Assembly (NCBI GenBank): GCA_034620365.1 | Contig: JAQGEQ010000192.1 | Coordinates: 1,421,001-1,485,000 of the forward strand | Direction: 5' to 3' | Source: Pegea sp. RAD2-039 | Lineage: Eukaryota > Chordata > Thaliacea > Salpida > Salpidae | Length of the DNA: 64,000 nucleotides | In this document: piece after piece, positions 31,516-42,563 of the stretch | How the letters are laid out: each line of letters opens with the position of its first letter | Numbering within the stretch: position 1 is the stretch's first letter | Notes under the pieces: model-generated | Told to the model about the DNA's origin: nothing | Databases searched by the model: none | The model's input: only the letters and a program-made list of their open reading frames with translations | Program-made: the position numbers and the translations under genes

Positions 31516-33845
31516 CCTAAATGTAAAAAAAAAACAAATTTGTTCGTTTCATTACTTTTATAATTTTTAATTTTATTATTTTGTAGTTTAACAGATTAAA
31601 TCAAAATCAAATTTTTGTCTGAAAATTTTTTAAAGTAAAATTCCGTGAGATAATTTTACAAGTGATTGTTGGATGTGGTCAGTATTGATGCAGATGTCAA
31701 CCTTTAACGAGTGTGGCTCTAACTAATTTTCAGATTTTAGAAATAAGATGAGAATTTTTTATATCAAATTTACAAGATGGAATTATAGATTAAAATATGT
31801 TTTTTTCTAACTTATTTTTGCTAACATTACTTACTAATGTAATTTTAATCTCAGCTAGTTTCACAGAGACTAGTTTAATTATCTCCTACTTATTGTAAAA
31901 ACTATCAAATTGGAACTTTATTAAAATCGATGCAGAATTATATCTTAAATAGAGAAGAATTTTAGGAAATTATATAAGACTTTAAGATCACAGTTCAGAC
32001 AGTGTTAGCACATCAATATCATAAACTAATGAAATGTTTTGAATTTCTAAAATAATTTAATAATATTATTTTGCAAAACGTTTTTATCCATTAAGTTTCC
32101 TTTAAATTGTTTTGATATCAATTTTGTTTGAGTTTGATAGAAAACTGATAAGATTAAATTGAAATATGACTTGATAAATGAGGTCTAATGAATCTTTTAT
32201 TGACGTTCAGTTTGCTTTAGTCATTACACTTTAATTGTCCAATTTTCCAATTATAAACTTGTTACAAATTCTAAAGAAACTAAAAGGCTGGTTTAGAAAG
32301 GGTTTTATGCCAATTAAGATATTATACTTGAGTGTGTTTACAGTTTCTTTCTAGTTTATTTGGGTTTTTTCAATAGTTGTATAATTTAAATCCATGAAAA
32401 AGAAATGAACTTAAAACATACTTTAATCTAACTTTCGTAGTAAAATTAATTTGATAATAATAGTGGAAAGACCGTTTTTGACATATAATCGTCATATTAT
32501 AAGATAAAAATTAGAAATATGTTATTGGTGAAAATATTTTAAAAGCTTAGAACCACACAAATTAATTTGCTTGTTAGTTGTGTTTTAAAGTTTAAAGAAA
32601 ATTTTCATAAAGCATCTGACTTGACATAGATCTGTCATCCAAATTTAATCATGGGAACTAGAAAGGGAAGCTGTTATAGTATAGAGATGTAGTTTGCTTA
32701 CATTAAATTGTTGTAGATGCTGATGGCAATTTATTTAAATGAGTTATTTTGTGTTTCAATTCTCTTTTAGCAGAAGTTCAAGAGTTCATCTCACTTAGGT
32801 TGATCAACAAACTTATTAGTTAGTAGCCGGTATCTTTTGTTATAAAACGTTTATAAAGTTTAAAGATAAAAAACTTTTAGCTTGAAGAAGTATGTTAGAT
32901 TTATAAGAACATATATCGGTGTCAATCTTTTTTATTGTTCTTGGATTATTTTAGGAGCAAACACTTTATTTTTGAGAGCATTATTATCAGATCATGTTTT
33001 TTTGCTCTCAGTGGTTGTTTTTTAGGATTAGAGCCAACATTTTTTATATTTACTAAACTCTTGGAAGTTGTTTACTTGCTTCAAAACTTTTGACAAATTA
33101 AGCTGAATACGTGTAAAAAATAATTTAGTAAAAAATTTAATTGTATAAAATGAAAATTTATTTCAAAAAAATTAAATTCCAAATAATCTTAAAATGAAGG
33201 TCAATTTTTTTACAACTTTATTTTGTCACTGCTAACCAGCTGAAGTTTTGATAAAAAACATTGTAATTATCTCTCCGACAACATTTCATTCGGAAAGTTT
33301 TTGTAAGTGAACAAAAGACTTTTTATTTACATTTTTACTCATAACTTGTTCATCTAAGAGCGAATACTTATCGATAAAATTGAACACAAATTCATCAAGC
33401 TTTGTAAAAAGGCACAATCAAATTTGAAGTTTAAAACAAGTACTTCTAAAAGCTAGAATAAATTTTCAAGCAGCAAAACTGTTGTCGTAGTAGTCAATGA
33501 AATTATTAAACAAAATCTGTTTTTCTCAGAATCTTTTTATCAGCAATTTAATTTTCACAGTGATTCAACAACAAATTAATTTAAAACAAAACAACAAAAC
33601 ACTCTATTTGGTAACTAACAAAACATTAATTTTACAAAAAAAAAATAATGGTATAAACAACCAGACTATAATATATTTCACATTTATCTCCAGAACGTTA
33701 ACGGCACACTTCATTATTCGTTTCTCAGTATTCGTCTGCGATTAGGGTAAAAATCAAACAAGTAGCAGCAGAACAAGGTGGCTGTCAATTGGTCAGATTT
33801 AAAGCATCAAAAAACAATAGCAAATTTCAGCAACAAGTTGAACCA
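31516..33845. other. Convergent intergenic region between FABP gene 2 and the PAN/EGF gene
   Basis: A+T-rich, with only chance frames. It should include the 3' untranslated region of the minus-strand gene; plus-strand TTTATT near 33324 is a possible minus-strand AATAAA. Confidence 0.5.
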
Positions 33846-36800
33846 TCATACAGTTGTTGTTGTAGATCTAGTGATTGTTGATGCAACAGAACCAAAAGAA
33901 TTAATGCTTTGCTCTTGAACAGAAGAGATTGCTTCATTTGTTACATCCTTATCAATTCTGGGAATATTCTGGGAATATTTAAGAGTTTTTACACTTAGAT
34001 TACTTGTCTCTTGATGTAAAGGTTTTAATTGATGATAAAAAGTTAGCCAACCACGTTAAGTATTAAAAGCCTAACATGCAAATAAGCTGAAAAGATGTTA
34101 CCTGCTATAGATGACAAGAAGAAGATGAACTTGTTATGAGTTTTGAGGCTGTAATAATTGTTTTAGTAAATAAAATTGCAAATCAAAATATTAGTTACAA
34201 ATTGGTACTATTTTAAGGGATTGTAATGAGGTATTAATGTTTAAGAAGACTTGAAAAAGTATTAAAATAATATTGGTGAGTTTGAATGTTTACATTAATT
34301 TGTTATTACGATCATAATAGTAAAAATGAAAAAAAGTTTGAAGAATTTGTCAATTTGTCAAAATGTTTCTTTTCAATCGTGCAATTTAAGTAAAAATTAG
34401 GTTTCGTCCTTACAATTTGACCAAAAAGTTTTTAAGACTTTAAAATAGTCGTTTAGTTTTAACATTTTGTGAGAAAGAGTAATGCTCTATATGAAAGATT
34501 AAGGGTGCGTTTAAAAAATCACATCTTCGGTATAAGACCACAAAAATAAAGTATTTGATTATTATCTAATTGAAACATCTTAGTGGTTAATAATATTTTA
34601 ATAAATTATAACTTGAAAATATTTCAACTTCACAAACATTTTTTGTGTGTTACAACTGTGGCCTGGGGCAGAGTATCATCTTTTAGTGATTCTAGTAGCA
34701 AAAGTATTAACTAACAGAAAGTTTTCTAAGCTCTACTTATAGCCAATGATACTTTTTTTACTATTCTTTGTCTTATAATCAACTTACAAAACTAAAGATG
34801 GTTTAAGTTAATGAATGAAATTCGGCTACAAGCAACAAATATAATTAACTTTTTATAAAACACATCGATTCAAATTATATTGTTAATTGGCGCGATTTGT
34901 AGTCATTTGTAAATAAATGCAATCAAATCAGTTTACCCCCCAAAGCTATTTAGAGATTTAAAGTTAGTTTTGATAATATTACAAATATTCATTTAGTCAA
35001 AAAGTTGTTAGTGAAACGAATCATTTAAGAAAAATGTGAAATTGATTTATCTTTTGAAACATTTGATCACATCAGATAGATCAGCATACAACAAATATTT
35101 AAAATCAAATGTTCACCAGACAAACTTTAACTATTAATAAAGTAACTAAATGCTCATAAGTTAGCTGAAATAACATTTTTATAAATAGCTCGAATGAAAA
35201 AGAGTTATGAAGATTTAAAAATTTTCTAGAAATTTGCCACAAACAGTTTTTCATCCAGAATTAAACTCACCGATTTCTTCCATTCTTCTCTTCTCTTCTT
35301 CACTTGATATCTTCCACTTCGTCTTCGGTACATCAAGTAAGTAATCAAGACAGCAAATAGCAATAGAATAAAAAGTGCTCCAAGTATTGCTACTATAATA
35401 ATGTAAGAAGGAATTGAACCTACAAAAAAGATTATTAAACAAAAGCTCTTTTGTATTAAATCCGCACTACAGTCACTGCCACTAGGTGATGATGTAGTAC
35501 TCGATCAAACTTTGATCGTTACCTTTCGTCGGAGACACGTGCTCACAATTGAGTCCTGTGTAACCTGCTGCACATTGACATTTTGATACTTTTCTTCCTG
35601 ATTTGATGTTGACTTCTAGTAAGCAAGTTCCACCGTTTTTACAAACTTGTTGATTGGCACAAAGCTCTGCGGAGATTGAAAGTGATTAATAAAAGTGGAT
35701 TATATGATCAAAAGAAAGTTTGAAGATTTTCCAAGTAATCACTTTAAAACTCTTTAAACATTTCTTCAGTTTATCTTTTGAAGACATTTTAAGATTTCTT
35801 TAATTTATTCTATTGAAATAGTTGGTGCTTCTTTAGGTTTGATTACTAATTTGTTTCAAGATGGTGTCATAAACTTTATGTAAGATACAAACATTTTATT
35901 GAATTTGGTTTAAATTAAAATCCTTATTTCTGCTAACTTCTCAGCCAAACGAAATAATCCAAAGACAACTTTTCATACAAATAAGCTTTGCGCTTGATAG
36001 CCAACAGTGCTAACAACTTGTTTGCTTCTACAAGCGTACAGTAAAGCACTCACTATGATATAAGTAAGTATGATTTTTAGATAAATGAAGTTAAAAAGTT
36101 GTTTTTAAAAAATATATTTTTCTTTTTTCAAAGTTTTAAACTAAAAAATTAATTTTCAAGTCTCAAGTGGTTTTTGAAAACGTTTAGATACCGAATGATT
36201 TATTTGAGATGTAATTGATTTTCACAAACTCGTTGTTAGCTATTGACTTACAAAATCATTTTTAATCATTTTAAAGATCATTCATTTATGCAAATCTCTA
36301 CACCATCTATGATAAGCTATAAATGTTATTAGAAATAACTCTATATCTTTTAGTGGTTTTTGATCGAGTGTATAAAATATGTGAGAAAATTTTAAGAAAC
36401 TGAAATAAAATCAACAAACAGAAATTAAAATCAAGTAAACAGGAACAGTTTTATGTAGCTAATGATGTAGTACCAAACAGAATCGCCATAAAATCATGCC
36501 AAGTTAAAAGTTAGACAACAATTGAATTGATAAGTCCTTAAAAGTACATCATCAAAAGATTAAGAGCAGAATTCACAACAAGCATAAATACTTGTAAGAA
36601 CATGAAAAGTTCTGGGTTTTCCCATTCTTAACATCAACTAGTAACTCTTTTAGCTTCCTTCGTTTTACCACGTGCTTTGTACCAAAAGTGACTCCGTGTT
36701 GACTCCACCAAACTTATTAGTGAAACTATAGTCGGTTGTTACAATTGTAGAACTTTCAAAAACGCTGAAGCGTTTCATTATTGTATAAATAATGTAAAAG

Positions 36801-39800
36801 AAAATGAAAAAATAATTTGAAAGAAAAGCCAACTGTTTAATGATTTGTGGAAATTTACTAAAGTGGATTTAGAATGTTTTTTTTACAAACACAAAAAAAC
36901 TCGATTTAGTTGGTAGTTTTTAGCGTCCGAACATAGTACAAAGATGATACAATGAGAAGAAATGATTAGATGTAATCTGTGCTTGATTATCTTTCATACA
37001 AAGAGAAAATTAAGCTACTTTAATGATTAAAATGAAGTTTTGATACAAGTTTTCTATCAAGCAAGCTGAATAATTAATGACAAACTTATGTTTTGGGATT
37101 TGTTAAAACATTCAAAAGTTGTTTAGATATCAAATAAGTTGATAAAAATAATAAACTTGCCCTAACTATTTAAGCTCTAGTTATTTGTCGTTACAGACAG
37201 ATCAAAGACGGGATACTTGTTCTAACTAAACAATTATTATTGAAACAGAATCAAAAAGTTATAAACTGTAATGAATACAAACACAACTTTCAACTGGCTA
37301 GATCTTTGGTGAGTTTTCAGAACTTCATTTTAAAGAAATCATGAAAATGAGGCAGATTTATTGATGAATGCAAGCTGAGGTTAATGATGTGGTAGATTGT
37401 AATTAGTTGAAGCAGTTTAACATGAATATCAAACTCACCAAGTTGTCTGCGTGGTTTGGATGTTGCCGTTGTCAAAGTTATTGTTCCGTTCGCAAACTCA
37501 GCAGAGGTGTTATCGACAAGAAAAGAAACCGATGTCGAAGCAGCTGAGGACGTTGAAACTGTTGATGAGACAAGTCTGCTAATCTTCGGTCGTGTTGAAG
37601 CTTCCCCCCGGGATTTTGAGGTTGAAGTCCCGTAGATGCTGGTTTTATTACTCGATGGGGGGTTTGTGATATGAAACGGTCCACTGACGGCATCGTGCTT
37701 GATGCTTGAAGGTAATTGATTTTGACCCAAAGATTGGTTGGAAGTTAAGACAGATTTGACCGCTGGTTTAGTAGCTTGAGATGAAGAAGTGAAATGAGAT
37801 GTAGTTGATGAGTGTCCTGAGTTGATACGTGCATATGATCATGATCAGATTGATGTGGTTAGCAAATGAGTTAGTTTAAAGCTTGATAAAAGTATGGAGA
37901 TGATGATGACATAATCTTAGATGACAGAAACAACAAAAAAAACAGAAAAGTTGAAGATCACTTTCTTTACTTTAAATTATATCGTTCTGATCTAAAACCT
38001 TTTTAGATTGATTTATTTTTGGAATGATTGAGTTGAGTTTCAAACAGTTCTAGCCTTTCAATACGGACGTACTTTCGATAAAATACTTTCAGATCGGCTT
38101 AAATATGAAGAAATTAATTCACTGAATGTAGCATGCTCATACAAATGACTTGTTAGTATTTTAGAAGATAGTTAAGTGGTTTCGTTGTTGAAATTCTGTT
38201 CGAAGCTTGTTTTATAGTCTCAAATTACATCAATTTAAATACGACGTCAAAAGATTTTAAGGTAATAAAATTATTAGAATTGTCCAAATGGATTCATTTT
38301 TTAATTGAAAATCAAAACTTCAGTTTGAAACTAAGAACAATTTCTTTTTAAAGAAAATCTTAAATCGTTAAATTTGTAGATTTTCTCGTCTAATTTACCT
38401 TATTTTGTGAAGTTATCTAAACAAATAAAGTGAAATTAAATGGATAAAATAGTTGAGTTCTTGGAAACGTGCAAATAAAAGCTAGCATCATAATCATAAA
38501 ATGCAGTTTGATAAACTTGTAGCTAACAGTCAATTGTTTAACACATTTTGGGTAGAAATAATGGCTTATAAAATTTTCAAAGATGTTTGCAATCAAAACA
38601 CAGCCACGTGACTCAACTTGGTGGTTTGTTTAAAATAAGTTTGAACTTACTTAAACGGTGGTAATGTTTGAAAGAAATTGCTGGTTGTAAAACAGCAAAG
38701 TTGTCATACTGTGTGACATTCATCAAATAACAAACGTTCAAGTCAAGAAAATAACTAAACGATTTGCAAATGTCTCTGCAAAAAAAATGATAGAGTCATC
38801 AGAAGCAGAAGATAGAGATGAACAAAGAGATTACTCACGGCGATTGAATGCAGCATAACTCCATGCACCCTGGTAGTGAGATATTCTTGCTTTGTGCCGT
38901 ATAAAAAGGTTTGTTGACCCCTTTTAAGTATCGTTGGTCAAAAAGTCGAAATTGAGGATAACATTCTGACGAAAAAATAATAATCTAAAGATAAATTCAT
39001 TGCAGTCTTCGCTCGGCTGTGCAATTAACCACGGACGGCTTTTTTCGAAGAAATAACATCTGGTTATCGATAATTTAATCACGTGATAATAGTTATGACG
39101 TCACTAGGTAGTACAACGCGATATCTGATATGAAGCTTTTTTAATGATTCAACAAATAAGTTTGATGTACAAATAAAGATAGAGGTGTTATAAATTTAGA
39201 AATCGTGAGATGATACCCAGCTGATTGAATTTGTGAAACTAACTTTTAAAATGGATTAATTACAACTGTTTTGATTTCACCGAATTTTAGTTTACCAAAA
39301 CATGAACTGAAAAAGATCAAAATCTAAGGGAGGTTATAATGTTACTAATCACATTTTTTTCTTTTAGTATCATTGTAAACAGGTTCAGGTACACTTACAA
39401 TGTCTTTTTAAACTACATAAGGTAAATGAAACTTTACATTTTATGATTAGTCACAACATCCCTAAATTAAACAAAAATGGCTTTTTGCAAAAATCTATAA
39501 TTGCTCAATAAACGTCGACGAGACTTCATTTTTAAGATGATTGTTTTGAGACTTAAGTGAGTCATGGGAGTCGTGCTGACATCAGTACATGAGTAGAAGC
39601 TTAAGTCGAGTTTACAACTGTAATTACAGCAAATAAAAATTGAAAGAAAACTCCAGATAAATTCAGATAATCTAATTTCAAATAAACAAATTTAAACTAA
39701 TCTTAGTTTAAGAGGACAATTTCAAGTTGATTGACTTACGCTCATAGTTAGAGTAATCTTTTTCTTGTTCAGCTTCCCCTGATCCTTCAGTTCTATTAGA

Positions 39801-39860
39801 GGAGGACACAGGATGAAGATGTAGCAGTAGAATCATCCACAGAGCCGAATATTTCAGCAT
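33846..39860 (-). CDS. Single-pass membrane protein: signal peptide, PAN/Apple, Ser/Thr-rich stalk, EGF, transmembrane, PDZ ligand
   Basis: Seven coding exons on the minus strand: 39860-39740, 38965-38839, 38775-38651, 37816-37439, 35666-35523, 35419-35271 and 33968-33846. Phases agree throughout and the sum is 1167 nt, 388 residues. Exon 1 starts at MLKYSALWMILLL, a clear signal peptide right after a splice acceptor. Exons 2-3 form a PAN/Apple-like domain (CYPQF, CMELCC, CKSFSYF, CYLMN). Exon 4 (126 residues) is rich in Ser and Thr, a mucin-like stalk. Exon 5 is an EGF domain (CKNGGTC, 14-residue loop, CQCAAGYTGLNC); the long third loop recalls EGF-receptor ligands such as neuregulins. Exon 6 holds the transmembrane helix (about 23 residues from YIIIVAILGA) and a basic juxtamembrane segment. 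The tail ends TTTTV, a class I PDZ-binding motif. It may be a membrane-tethered growth-factor-like or adhesion protein. This domain order is not one I recognise, so no name is given. Confidence 0.85.
39080..39103. promoter_or_regulatory. E-box CACGTG plus perfect CRE TGACGTCA
   Basis: CACGTG (39080-39085) and TGACGTCA (39096-39103) lie 10 bp apart in the first intron of the PAN/EGF gene. Both are palindromes rare in such A+T-rich sequence, so this is a candidate bHLH/CREB-type regulatory site. Confidence 0.35.
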
Positions 39861-42532
39861 CCTAAAATTGATTAGCTTTAGTACTTTCAAATTTGTTTGA
39901 AATTCGTGAAATTTCTTATTTTGTTATCAAAAATGTTAAAACTTTAACTTCCTAAAATACTTTAAGTCTCAAGATTAGTAGAAGCGATTAGGAGAAAAAA
40001 CATGACCAAATAAGGACATTTGGAGTTTGTTTAACAAAGTTTTATAGTGTTTCCATTTTCATGAAAATAAACTGTAATTTAGATTAAGCTAATCTCTAAT
40101 CAGCTTTTAGTACTTTAATTGTAGCAATTTTTCTACAAGTTAATTAATTCTGATTAATTGATTTACCATTTGAACTTTTTTGTATGAGAATTTGATGTTA
40201 GTTTCATTTATTTACTTTATTCATGTACTTTTGAGGATAATTTTTAATCATTTTTATTTAACTGATTAATAAATAATTGAAAATAAGTTTATTATATTAG
40301 TTTGGTTATTCAACAAAGTTTTTAAAACTATTACTTCTAGTTTTTTTAATCAAAATCATTATGATTGATATAAGTATTTCACGGTGCCTCATTTAAGCAC
40401 TTGTGATCACAAGATTGGGATGTAGGGATTTTTTGCTACTTTGGTATCGTTGGTCAAGTAGTCCCAGAGATCAGGGCAAATCGAACATATTCTAATGAAT
40501 CAGTTTCACATAACGAGATTTGATTCACTGATTTAAAAAAGGTTCTTGTGCAAATTGCTTATCATACCCACATTGATATCAATGAACAAAAAAATATTTC
40601 AGTTACTTGATGTTGACTTATAATCCTTTAATAGTTGTAAAAAATCTTAACAGAAAATAGAGAATTTTAATATAAGTGCAGAACAAGAATTACTGCTTAG
40701 TTACAAAAATGTTTGATTTAAGTTCTTTTATTAATAAAATCTATCAAAGATAAACTTTTCACAATTTCTAATAGCTGTATCATTGTTTAATTCGTAGAAG
40801 TTCTAATGTGCCAGAACGAACTGTTAGATAGCCTTCAATACCACAAGATAGTAACTGATTAATTCAACTTGCAGTAGAGCTAGAAGCATATGAAGGTAAA
40901 CTAAAACTAATCTGAAGTTTTAATTGAAGTATTTTGGAACTGTTTATAGGGTATTTTCAGTATTTGCATCTAAAGCATTTATTTGTCAGTTTATATCAAA
41001 AATGAATTTGATGTATAATGCTTACAATCAAACAATTTAAATTTTTCACAAGCATTTTCATCAATAATTTACATTTAAACAGTTTTTACACTATTTTTGC
41101 TCTACATCAATTTCAGCGAAACTTCAAACATTTTTTCATCATAAACATATTAATTTATTTCACAAAATTCCTCACTTACCAAGAAATAGTATCCTTAATT
41201 CTTTGAAAATTGAGTTTTATCTCAACCATTGATACTGATATTAATTTTAACTTTTTAGAGTTAAGTTTTTCAGCAGATTATTTTTCAAGCACTAGAAAAA
41301 AAAATTAAACTTTTTAAATAATTCTAAATTAGTGATATGCATCAACAAAAATAAATATAGTTTTTAGCTTTTAGTCCAACAAACTAAAAATAATTACGGA
41401 AACACTAAAAAGATTTGATTTACGTGATTTGAAAATATGACTCAAATAATTTTCTGAAACGCGTTTGCAGTACAAAATATCAATTTTTGCAAGAAGAGAA
41501 GATGAGATAAAAATAATAATCTTTCTTAAACAGTTCAGTTTCAAAAGTAAATTAGATTAAAATATCTTAAATTACTACGTTCTCTGACAAAAGTAAACGT
41601 AAATATATAGATGAACGTCAAATAATATTGTTGGTTACTTCCTATTAAATAACTTTCATACATTTATCGGATTAATTAAGTAGATTAAAATCATACATAT
41701 AAATTAAATGTGATTCGTGTCTTGTTAGAAATTTTTCTTCTAAATTGTTAAATTAAAATACTTTTTGAAACCAATTATTTTCAAGTTTAATGACAAAAGT
41801 ATTTTTTTAATGATTGCTTTATTCGTGTTTTCAAGGTTAGAATGTTCAAAAAAATCTTTGGAATTTAACCTTAATTGAAGCAAAAAAATAAATTAATAAA
41901 ACGATTGCATCTGACTTATGCTATTAATCATAAGTTTTTCGATTATATTTTTTTATACTAAATTATAGAAAAGTGTTGGAAAAGTGAGTTCCTTTCTCGA
42001 TAAATTTTAAACTTTTTTAAAAACTTTAAAGCTTAGATAAAATCGCTTGAAATGTGAATAAGAAACGAAATCATTTTAAGCAAGATTTCTTTGTAAGAAT
42101 TGACTAAGAATGACTAATTGAAAGATAAAAGATTTATCTATGTCTCTCATAAACTTTATATTTAACGAATAATAAAAAAAATATTTTCGTTTCAAAATTT
42201 CTTTTTAAAAAACGTTTTCACGAAAGACTTTTAGCTCTCACGAAGTAAGACGTATAAAACTAAGGAATTTTATTCGTGAAAAAGAATTTGAGTGAACTAC
42301 TTCATAAAGTACAATATTACGTTTAACATTTTTGAATATTTTGTCGACTGACAATAGAACCCTGCGGCCACTTAAGAAATTTTTTAGAGGTAGCACAAAC
42401 TGTTAGAAGCAAATCAAAATAACTCTAAAAAATTACTTCAAAATTTTACTCTTATTTTTTTTAAAATATTTTAATCAGTAATAATTTCATTAAACACAAA
42501 ATAAAACTCCTTAAGCTCTGAATATCATAACT

Positions 42533-42563
42533 GGTTATCGGTCTGATATGGTTATCGGTCTGA
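42533..42563 (+). repeat. Tandem pair of a 14-bp motif, period 17 bp
   Basis: GGTTATCGGTCTGA occurs at 42533-42546 and again, identical, at 42550-42563. It is followed within 15 bp by TGACGTTTCGACC, whose reverse complement resembles the GAAACGTC motif often seen near ends of Penelope-like elements. The surrounding 42,350-42,950 stretch is richer in G+C than its flanks. Confidence 0.5.

Noticed and set aside
33497..33745. 82-residue plus-strand frame rich in Asn, Gln and Ile
   Set aside because: Its composition mirrors the A+T-rich background, and it lies in the presumed 3' region of the minus-strand gene.
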